From: a virus
Strand: one strand, 5' to 3'
IMG/VR virus record: IMGVR_UViG_3300042520_002584
Coordinates: 1-59,868 of that record
Length of the DNA: 59,868 nt
Shown: positions 30,382 through 36,417 of the stretch, piece after piece
Position numbering within the stretch: the first letter of the stretch is position 1
Layout: each line of letters opens with the position of its first letter
Program-made: the position numbers and the translations under genes
Notes under the pieces: generated by a model
What the model saw: the letters and a program-made list of their open reading frames with translations, nothing else
Told to the model about the DNA's origin: nothing
Database searches by the model: none

Positions 30382-30616
30382 CTTCCCACTCCGCGTTTAT
30401 ATCGCATGCTTTAACTTGATCCCATAATAACCAAGTTCCATTTTCCATCCAATCACCTTTTTTTAAAAACTCACAATACCCGCTTTCTTGTTCAGATTTC
30501 GTTTCATCTCTACTCCAATACGGGCAAAGTTTAATCGGCATTTTCCCATCAACAAAATCACCTAATGATGTATAACAATACATTCCTTTTGGTATAATTG
30601 AGGTATCTAAACTCAT
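30365..30616 (-). CDS. Small hypothetical protein (83 aa)
   Basis: No family recognised. The sequence has four cysteines, including C-x-Y...C patterns, and several tryptophans (WSRDE, WLLWDQ), so a small metal-binding or compact beta fold is possible. The start at 30616 is chosen because its ATG overlaps the stop of the zinc-finger gene as ATGA and GGAG/GGA precede it; an upstream in-frame start would sit inside that gene. Co-transcribed with its neighbours. Confidence 0.65.
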   Translation of the reverse strand: MSLDTSIIPKGMYCYTSLGDFVDGKMPIKLCPYWSRDETKSEQESGYCEFLKKGDWMENGTWLLWDQVKACDINAEWEDEFEI

Positions 30617-31284
30617 AATCCTAACTCCCCACAACACAATCTCGCTAATTTTAAATTCTTTGCATCTTTATTAAACGTATTTAACCAAGTTGGACTATCT
30701 ATAATTAAATCGATAATATCTTGCTCTTCGTCCGATAAATGACGAACCCATTTAATAAATTTTTTACTATTTAATAAAACCCAAGGTGATAATTTATGTA
30801 ATTTAATAAAATCAATTAAAACATGAAATTCTAAATGATCAAAAAATTCCGATGTTTCGCAATCATAACCGTCACAAATTTTAATAATATAATCACAAGT
30901 AACTTGAATTTTTTTATACGGTGGATTTTGATCTATAAAATCTAAATAAAAACTTAAAACTTTTTCATTTAACCAATTACTTGGTTGTATATTTTTACCA
31001 ATCATTATTCTAAGAAATTCATCAACATCAGATAAACCTTTTATCTTTTTATAATAATTAGCAAATTTAATAAACGCATTAAAAAATCTAGATGCTTTAA
31101 AATCTTCAAAATCAACTTTTCGTGTATGTCTTATATGAACCCATTTTTCATATAATGAAAATGCAATTTGTCCATTAATTGATGATAAATCTTCATGCTT
31201 CTTACGTTCATTGCAATAATGAGAAACGAAAGCAGATTCGCGTTTAAATCCTTTTCCACAAAATCGACATTGTAAAAACATCAT
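30613..31284 (-). CDS. Zinc-finger protein of unknown function (223 aa)
   Basis: The N-terminus carries a C-x2-C...H-x3-C zinc-finger-like motif (CRFCGKGF...SHYC, residues 6-24), followed by about 190 residues of predicted helices rich in aromatic and charged residues (WVHIRH, FFNAFIKFANYY, SPWVLLNSKKF). From memory, proteins of this layout (zinc finger, then a SPW-(V/L)-LLN-type segment) occur in marine T4-like phages as conserved hypotheticals; I cannot verify that here. Nucleic-acid binding is an inference from the finger. It starts in an ATGA overlap with the upstream 54-residue gene and ends in an ATGA overlap with the next, so it is tightly coupled on both sides. Confidence 0.7.
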   Translation of the reverse strand: MMFLQCRFCGKGFKRESAFVSHYCNERKKHEDLSSINGQIAFSLYEKWVHIRHTRKVDFEDFKASRFFNAFIKFANYYKKIKGLSDVDEFLRIMIGKNIQPSNWLNEKVLSFYLDFIDQNPPYKKIQVTCDYIIKICDGYDCETSEFFDHLEFHVLIDFIKLHKLSPWVLLNSKKFIKWVRHLSDEEQDIIDLIIDSPTWLNTFNKDAKNLKLARLCCGELGL

Positions 31285-31445
31285 AGTTTACGGCATTCCA
31301 CTGATCTATGCATTTGTTCGCTTATCGGTAATGAATGTTCTTGATCTAAAAAAATCATTTTTTTATGCATACACTCACTAAAAGTCATCGGTTCAGATAT
31401 AGTTAAAAACCCATGAATAATTGTAGCTAAAACATAATACGTCAT
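31281..31445 (-). CDS. Small protein with hydrophobic N-terminus (54 aa)
   Basis: The ATG at 31445 has a strong AGGGGG Shine-Dalgarno 5 nt upstream, and the stop TGA overlaps the next ATG as ATGA. The product begins MTYYVLATIIHGFLTI, which could be a short membrane segment or signal sequence, and continues with a polar, cysteine-containing tail (SECMHKK, VECRKL). Many phages carry small secreted proteins of this size; no function is assigned. Confidence 0.7.
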   Translation of the reverse strand: MTYYVLATIIHGFLTISEPMTFSECMHKKMIFLDQEHSLPISEQMHRSVECRKL

Positions 31446-31468
31446 AATTCCCCCTAAAAATAATATTA

Positions 31469-31506
31469 TAGTACCAAAGTATCAAAAAATCAATACTTTG
31501 GTACTA
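31469..31506 (-). terminator. Long hairpin after the SPFH gene
   Basis: Perfect 14-bp stem (tagtaccaaagtat / atactttggtacta) with a 10-nt loop, starting 11 bp after the stop of the SPFH gene. The minus-strand tail (TAATATTATTTTT) is only loosely T-rich, so it may be a terminator, an RNA-stability element or an attenuator for the next gene. Confidence 0.55.
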
Positions 31507-31517
31507 CTAATTTAATA

Positions 31518-32369
31518 TTACTTAACGCCAATCAATGGTAAAGTTGAATTTGGTAACATAGTTACCGGCAAAACACCATTCCATTTTTCGATAGCATTTA
31601 ATTCTGCAACACCTGGATTATTACGAACCGCTTCACCTTTTAATCGAATAGCTTTTGCTTCAGCTTCAGCAACTAATAATCTAGCATTAGCTTCGCCTTC
31701 TGCAACGGCAATTGCTTTTTGAGCTTCGGCTTTAGCAGTTTCGATTTCATTTTGTCTTGTTATTGCAATTTGTGATGCTGAAATTTTCGCATCAATTGCA
31801 TCAGTAACTGTTTCTGGCAATCTAATATTACCAACCCAAGATAAATGATCTAAATGAATACCGTAGGGTTCAATCTCAACTCGAACACGACCTTCGGCAG
31901 CTTTAATTAATTCTGCTTTACCTTCGCCGTAAACTGATTCAATTGGTTTAGTTGATGATTCCGTATTAATAGCATCACGAACTAAATTACGTAAGTAGAT
32001 ATGCGTAATTTCATCAATACCTTTACGATATTTTTGAAATAGAACTGGAATTTTATCAGGTTGTAAGGTATAAGTAATACCAATATCCGCATTTACTGAT
32101 AAACCTTCTTTTGTCTGAAATGTAATTGATTCATCTTCATCTCGTCCTTCACTTCTAGATTTAGTCCAGGTATAATTCTGCATAAAGGTTGGGAAAGTAT
32201 ATAATTGTTCATTCACACCAATCCAATATCTACCGGGTCCTAATTGTTCCGAATCAACACCTTTATCACCACCCAATAAATGAACTTTAATGCCGACTTC
32301 CCCGACATTAACATTCGAACACCCAGTTAAAACTAATAAAATAGCCGATACTAATAATACCTTTTTCAT
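31518..32369 (-). CDS. SPFH/band-7 (prohibitin-like) lipoprotein (283 aa)
   Basis: The N-terminus MKKVLLVSAILLVLTGCS is a lipoprotein signal with lipobox LTGC, so the mature protein should be lipid-anchored at Cys17. Residues about 20-215 are an SPFH/band-7 domain: VGEVGIKVHLLGG, then GRYWIGVNE, a QTKEGLSVNADIGITYTL core, and YGIHLDHLSW. Residues about 200-250 form the usual alanine/glutamate-rich coiled coil (AEAQKAIAVAEGEA) used for oligomerisation. Host SPFH proteins form rings that modulate membrane proteases or organise membranes; here it may protect or reshape the envelope during infection (inference). The start is ATG at 32369 with GGAA upstream; a TTG at 32384 in frame is less likely. 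Confidence 0.93.
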   Translation of the reverse strand: MKKVLLVSAILLVLTGCSNVNVGEVGIKVHLLGGDKGVDSEQLGPGRYWIGVNEQLYTFPTFMQNYTWTKSRSEGRDEDESITFQTKEGLSVNADIGITYTLQPDKIPVLFQKYRKGIDEITHIYLRNLVRDAINTESSTKPIESVYGEGKAELIKAAEGRVRVEIEPYGIHLDHLSWVGNIRLPETVTDAIDAKISASQIAITRQNEIETAKAEAQKAIAVAEGEANARLLVAEAEAKAIRLKGEAVRNNPGVAELNAIEKWNGVLPVTMLPNSTLPLIGVK

Positions 32370-32401
32370 AAAATATTTTTCCAATATAATTTTAATTAAA
32401 A

Positions 32402-32545
32402 CTACTCATCCCAATCAATTACCATATTAAACAATTTGCAAATGAATATAATAAATGCAAAACAAGTTAATATACTAACCGCAATAACTACAACAATAAA
32501 CGAGGCGATACCCAATGCAATCAATAAACTAACGACATAAATCAC
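32402..32545 (-). CDS. Small membrane protein, GTG start (47 aa)
   Basis: A GTG at 32545 overlaps the stop of the upstream gene as GTGA and is preceded by AGGAGG. The translation is almost entirely one hydrophobic stretch (VIYVVSLLIALGIASFIVVV, then AVSILTCFAFIIFI), enough for one long or two short membrane spans, with an acidic end (VIDWDE). It is immediately upstream of the lipoprotein gene. It may be a partner of the SPFH protein or a lysis-control peptide; nothing in the sequence decides. Confidence 0.62.
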   Translation of the reverse strand: MIYVVSLLIALGIASFIVVVIAVSILTCFAFIIFICKLFNMVIDWDE

Positions 32546-32733
32546 TCAACCTCCTTTTTAATCCGATAATTTTCCGTTAATTTCCAAATAATAATTGGGT
32601 CTATAACTAATAAAATAAACCAACCTAATAAAAATTCCCACCAATTATCAGATGAAAAATAATACGGCAATACAAAAATATACTGCAAACTAAATAATAA
32701 CGTAATACCTAATATTTTAAAATATGTTTTCAT
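32542..32733 (-). CDS. Small two-span membrane protein (63 aa)
   Basis: Two hydrophobic segments (residues about 6-27 and 33-50) separated by a polar YFSSDNWWE loop, ending in a charged KLTENYRIKKEVE tail. No family recognised. It begins 2 bp after the stop of the gp62-like gene and overlaps the GTG-start membrane protein by 4 bp, so the three are translated as a block. Confidence 0.68.
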   Translation of the reverse strand: MKTYFKILGITLLFSLQYIFVLPYYFSSDNWWEFLLGWFILLVIDPIIIWKLTENYRIKKEVE

Positions 32734-32735
32734 TT

Positions 32736-33176
32736 TTAAACCTTTAATTTCTTAATTTCAGATGGTTGATATCCTAATATCTTAATCATTTCTTTTATAT
32801 CATCCTGACTAAAAGAATCTTTATATCTACTAGCGTCGCGTCTAGAACAATTTAGATATTTTGCAATAATATCTATCGCATCACTTTTCTCGGCTTTTTT
32901 AAATAGCCAATTATATCTAGCATTTTTATCAACTGCCGTAATACAGAATAATTTATAAATTAAATTTGGATGTCTTGATAATTTAAAGAATCGTCGATTT
33001 ACTAACTTGTCCATTAATACTATTTGTAATGGGCTATTTGAACAACACAACCATTGATTTACGACGAACGGAGAAAATTGTTTTCTCTGGTCATCTTCCA
33101 AATCTTGGACGTAATTATAATTCTTTTTATTAATATTTCGAAGAACTTCAAATATATCTAATCGTTCAGTTGCCAT
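32736..33176 (-). CDS. gp62: Clamp-loader small subunit, T4 gp62-like (146 aa)
   Basis: Predicted partner of the gp44 ATPase in loading the sliding clamp for phage DNA replication. Recognised by its layout: FEVLRNIN at 9-16, then a (Y/F)-x-PF-x-(V/I)N-x-W...S segment at about 35-46, a middle stretch ending ARYNWLFKK (R..W.K), and an AKYLNCSRRDASRYKDSFS helix. These match the N-terminal pattern of gp62 proteins in marine T4-like phages; it is shorter than T4 gp62 (187). Identification is by remembered pattern, so moderate confidence. The gp44-like large subunit is not in the window, unlike in T4 where 44 and 62 adjoin. Confidence 0.65.
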   Translation of the reverse strand: MATERLDIFEVLRNINKKNYNYVQDLEDDQRKQFSPFVVNQWLCCSNSPLQIVLMDKLVNRRFFKLSRHPNLIYKLFCITAVDKNARYNWLFKKAEKSDAIDIIAKYLNCSRRDASRYKDSFSQDDIKEMIKILGYQPSEIKKLKV

Positions 33177-33195
33177 AATATATTCTCGTTAAAAG

Positions 33196-33211
33196 ATATA
33201 GTATACTATAT
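33196..33211. promoter_or_regulatory. 16-bp perfect palindrome
   Basis: atatagtatactatat is a perfect palindrome 20 bp before the gp62-like start. It could be an operator or overlap a -10 element (TATACT on the minus strand). Palindromes of A/T arise easily in this composition, so the case is weak. Confidence 0.3.
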
Positions 33212-33224
33212 TAGTATAATAAAA

Positions 33225-33542
33225 TCAAGATAATAATTCTTTCCGAATTGCTCTTACTTTGCATTTATCTAATATATGTCTAACTTTAATATTTTTAGAA
33301 TTTTCAGATATTGTCCAAATTCGTTTTTGACTAACTGCATTAGATCCGGACCAATATGAACTATCTTGCGATAATATATTTTTATTTTCTTGTAAAATAA
33401 ACTGCCATTCTTTTAATGACGGAATATACCAATCAAAATAATCATCTATATTAAGAAAGGCGCAATACATAAGAGCTTCGGGATATGTTAAATCGATTGA
33501 TTCGATCGGCGCTATAAAATACTTATAATTGTTAAGTATCAT
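33225..33542 (-). CDS. DUF1566-like small protein (105 aa)
   Basis: The pattern YPEALMYCAFL...DWYIPSLKEWQFIL...SYWSGS...IWTI...K-x-KVRAIRK matches the Lcl-C/DUF1566 type of domain, usually A-x-x-YC...dWRLP(T/S)-x-x-E(L/W)...YW(S/T)S...VR-x-(V/I)R, a C-type-lectin-like fold found in bacterial surface and phage proteins. Here the domain stands alone without a signal peptide. Its role is unknown. The gene is followed by the small palindrome and the gp62-like gene, and preceded by a hairpin separating it from the 621-residue gene. Confidence 0.65.
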   Translation of the reverse strand: MILNNYKYFIAPIESIDLTYPEALMYCAFLNIDDYFDWYIPSLKEWQFILQENKNILSQDSSYWSGSNAVSQKRIWTISENSKNIKVRHILDKCKVRAIRKELLS

Positions 33543-33558
33543 AATTTATAAAACAATA

Positions 33559-33595
33559 AAGTTAAGAAGTATTAAAGTATAACACTTCTTAACTT
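33559..33595 (-). terminator. Hairpin after the 621-aa gene
   Basis: A 12-bp stem (aagttaagaagt / acttcttaactt) with a 13-nt loop, 19 bp after the stop of the phosphoribosyltransferase-like gene. The minus-strand tail TATTGTTTTAT is only partly T-rich. Probable late-operon terminator; the loop contains TATACT, which could also act as a -10 for the next gene. Confidence 0.5.
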
Positions 33596-33614
33596 AAAAA
33601 TCAACTATTTTTTA

Positions 33615-35480
33615 TTAATACAGACCATGTCCTGGTAATTTACCAGTTCTTGCCACATGCTGACCGAATGTTTCTTTCTTTTCATTATAATCAGGTGCTG
33701 TTTTTTTCGCTTGTAATTTCTCGTTTTTATACTGTCTCGCATTAGAAGCTAATTGACTACGTATATTAGCTAATTCTTCACGTCTAGCTGCAGGTAAAGC
33801 CGCAGTTTTCTTAGTATTTTCAGCTGAAGTATTAAATTTATGAGGCGTCATTGCTATAATACGTTCTGGTATAACTCCAACCGCTGCCATAGATTTAACT
33901 GCATCAATAATAGATTTACCAGTATCAACATTATCATCAACTAATATAATACTTTTTCCGTTTAATTTATCTGCATAATCTTCATGTAATATTTGAAATC
34001 TATAATATCCTTTACCACGATCCCCACCAGATCTAGCATACGCATTATGAATTTTAAATGGGTTTGATAATACCGCATCGTATAATGTTTCCAATGATTT
34101 ATTATATTCATTCGATAATGATTTAAGTTGAGCTTCTAAATCCTCAGCTGCTTTTAATTTAGCTGCATTATCCGGATCATCTTCCCAATTAATTAATGCA
34201 TATTCATATGCTTGTTGTAAACTATCATAATGTTTAGCAAATCTTTGAATATTAACGATATGAACTTGTTTTTGATATTGGATAGTTTCTTTACCTGATG
34301 GTCTAGTTATAGCAATATCCGCTTTAGGTAGTGAATCTCGTTTTTTACGTAAAACGTCAATATCTTTAATAATCTTTGTATATTGTGGTGTATGTCTATG
34401 TTGTTTAATAGCTAAATCGCTATCTAACTTATGAGTTCTATTATAAGTCGCTAATTCATTTAACTTCGCATTAATTTGATCTTTTAAATCAATATATTCA
34501 TCAGTTATTGCATGACGCAACGCGATTAACAATTCTTTTAATTTATCGGTTGGTGTCGCCGCATTAACAACTTCTTCACCATCATCCGCAACATTTCTCG
34601 CCGCATCACCTAAAATTCTCATTAAATCTTTAATTTGACGCAATAATTTAGTAATATTTGGCGAATAAGTATGATTATCCATCTCATCAACCATTTTAAT
34701 ATGGAAATTAGATGGTAATCTAAGTAAATCCCCATGTTTGATAGTTGTTGTCCATTTGGATAATCGGGGCCATGAATTTTTTAATAATGCACCTGATTCA
34801 ATTTGAGCTCCACCTAACCTTTCACTAAGCGTATGGGCGAACGAACTAACTAATTTAGAACTAGATGATAATGGGACAATAATGATATTATTTCTTTTTT
34901 TATCTGCTTGTTTGCCCGTTTCCATAAATGGTTGGATAAAATCGGTATACGCCTTACTAAAATCTGCTCTATCGAATCCTTTTAAAACTGGTGGTTCTTT
35001 CATAGCATTAATTAATCTAGTCACGCTATGATCAACGATAGATTGAATATCTTTCTTATCCATTAAATGTCTCGGATCGCGTTCTTTTACTGCAGACATA
35101 AACCCGTGAGTTTTTAACATTTCTTCTCTAGTTAATGGATTTTTAAATAATTGATAAGCATGAAATACTTTAATTATTTGTTGCGGTGATTTCATTTTAT
35201 AATTAATTTTTTTAGCTTCGTCGAATTTACCATCAGCTTCTAATGATTGACGTTGCTTTCTTAAATTATCCTCTAAATTCTTAAAGAAATCGCGTTCTTC
35301 TTTTGTATAATTAACTTCTAGTTTTTCACATCCCATAGTTGATAAATCGGAATTACTACCAGCTACAAACTTACCATTATCTTCCATATCATGCATAATC
35401 GGTTCATGCTTATAAACACCATCACCTTCAGGCGTTTCGCCGATCTTACTCATTTTAGTTACAACTTCACTTAATAACAT
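33615..35480 (-). CDS. Phosphoribosyltransferase-like protein with a large insert; candidate internal head protein (621 aa)
   Basis: A PRPP-binding-type loop, ILVDDNVDTGKSI, lies near residues 515-530, preceded by a hydrophobic strand as in type I phosphoribosyltransferases. An earlier strand-loop-helix, NIIIVPLSSSSKLVSSFAHTL near residue 195, looks like the start of the same fold. About 290 mostly helical residues separate the two halves. Residues 1-15 (MLLSEVVTKMSKIGE) end in I-G-E, a possible gp21 site. The C-terminus is basic and ends FGQHVARTGKLPGHGLY. Substrate unknown; transferring or splitting PRPP or nucleotides is the family's usual chemistry. It lies 26 bp after the GNAT-like gene, under the same late-type promoter. 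Confidence 0.72.
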   Translation of the reverse strand: MLLSEVVTKMSKIGETPEGDGVYKHEPIMHDMEDNGKFVAGSNSDLSTMGCEKLEVNYTKEERDFFKNLEDNLRKQRQSLEADGKFDEAKKINYKMKSPQQIIKVFHAYQLFKNPLTREEMLKTHGFMSAVKERDPRHLMDKKDIQSIVDHSVTRLINAMKEPPVLKGFDRADFSKAYTDFIQPFMETGKQADKKRNNIIIVPLSSSSKLVSSFAHTLSERLGGAQIESGALLKNSWPRLSKWTTTIKHGDLLRLPSNFHIKMVDEMDNHTYSPNITKLLRQIKDLMRILGDAARNVADDGEEVVNAATPTDKLKELLIALRHAITDEYIDLKDQINAKLNELATYNRTHKLDSDLAIKQHRHTPQYTKIIKDIDVLRKKRDSLPKADIAITRPSGKETIQYQKQVHIVNIQRFAKHYDSLQQAYEYALINWEDDPDNAAKLKAAEDLEAQLKSLSNEYNKSLETLYDAVLSNPFKIHNAYARSGGDRGKGYYRFQILHEDYADKLNGKSIILVDDNVDTGKSIIDAVKSMAAVGVIPERIIAMTPHKFNTSAENTKKTAALPAARREELANIRSQLASNARQYKNEKLQAKKTAPDYNEKKETFGQHVARTGKLPGHGLY

Positions 35481-35506
35481 ATTAAAATCTCGCTTATAAA
35501 TTAGTG

Positions 35507-36154
35507 TTAACCACTGTGTTTTTTCTGATGTAATTTTTTAGTAGATATAACTACTAATTGATGAGCTCCGCTTGGACCGTGATCCCAAATCTTATGTTCT
35601 TTTTGTAATTCAATTAAATGATGAACTGTTTTTACCAAATGAATTTGTTCTTGTTTTTTATTAAAATGATAAACATAAAATGCACCATCATGTTCGGTAT
35701 GAGTTTGTTTAACTAATTTCGCCCAATAATTCATACCCTTCGGTGTATGAAATTCATCAGTGGTAATAGTTCCGTATTTAGGTAATAACTGCTCGAATAC
35801 TAATTTACTAGGCCAACCATGGAATTCTTTTTTATGTTGTGGGCTAACCCATAAAAAATTTTGGAAAACATATCTACCTAAAATTTTATCGGTTTTAACC
35901 ACACATCTAGATAAAAAACAGACTTGTTCGTTTTTATTATCTAATCCAACATATTGGAAGTTAAAATCTTTACCTCGTTTCGCATCGATTCGAACTAATA
36001 TAATATGATCATTGATCTGCTTAATTAATTGATGCGATTGCATAATCAAAGTATCGTATAATTTATGATTATGGTCGTGATCATTAACAAATTTTTTCGA
36101 ATCAATGGGGTCAATCAATTGCGGGTTTTCAAATAATAATTCATTAAGTTTCAT
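35507..36154 (-). CDS. GNAT-like protein; candidate internal head protein (215 aa)
   Basis: Residues 1-9 (MKLNELLFE) resemble a short capsid-targeting peptide ending in L-F-E. The middle has the GNAT-like pattern seen in some phage proteins: a strand with LVRIDAKR, a strand FLWVSP, the helix WPSKLVFEQLLPKYG, then ITTDEFHTPKGMNYWAKLV, equivalent to (S/T)D...T-x-x-G-x-x-(F/Y)W-x-(K/R)L in that group. A clear acetyl-CoA P-loop (Q/R-x-x-G-x-G/A) is not visible, so acetyltransferase activity is doubtful. The C-terminus is basic and His/Lys-rich. A perfect TATAAATA lies 26 bp upstream. Confidence 0.62.
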   Translation of the reverse strand: MKLNELLFENPQLIDPIDSKKFVNDHDHNHKLYDTLIMQSHQLIKQINDHIILVRIDAKRGKDFNFQYVGLDNKNEQVCFLSRCVVKTDKILGRYVFQNFLWVSPQHKKEFHGWPSKLVFEQLLPKYGTITTDEFHTPKGMNYWAKLVKQTHTEHDGAFYVYHFNKKQEQIHLVKTVHHLIELQKEHKIWDHGPSGAHQLVVISTKKLHQKKHSG

Positions 36155-36180
36155 ACCGACCTACACCCTACAAATTTAAA

Positions 36181-36188
36181 TATTTATA
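36181..36188 (-). promoter_or_regulatory. Perfect late promoter TATAAATA
   Basis: Minus strand TATAAATA, identical to the T4 late consensus, 26 bp before the ATG at 36154. It would drive the GNAT-like and phosphoribosyltransferase-like pair late in infection. Confidence 0.65.
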
Positions 36189-36286
36189 CCAACATCGGAA
36201 TATCCTTAAAAATAAATTGAATTTTATATAAAACAATAGGTTAACCCAAAATAAACCAGACCATTACTATAATATAATATATAGGC

Positions 36287-36372
36287 TTGATGCTTGGCTT
36301 TCTCCCGAAATTTTATAAAATAATACCATAATACAATTAATGCTTGTTTTTACTACAAAATTGCTATATCAT
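36287..36372 (+). promoter_or_regulatory. Two tentative early/middle promoters for the topoisomerase genes
   Basis: The 263-bp divergent gap has two copies of TGCTTG (36291-36296 and 36341-36346), each followed 17-18 bp later by an A/T-rich -10-like hexamer (TATAAA at 36314, TATATC at 36365). TGCTT is the core of the T4 MotA box, but the spacing is longer than in T4. No late motif points toward the topoisomerase gene. Confidence 0.3.
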
Positions 36373-36417
36373 ATATACAACTAATTATGAAATAACTTGG
36401 AATTATAAAAATATCGT

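Noticed and set aside
30613-31284. Zinc-finger protein as a gp59-type helicase loader
   Set aside because: Length and helical content are similar (223 vs 217 aa), but T4 gp59 has no zinc finger and no diagnostic motif could be matched.
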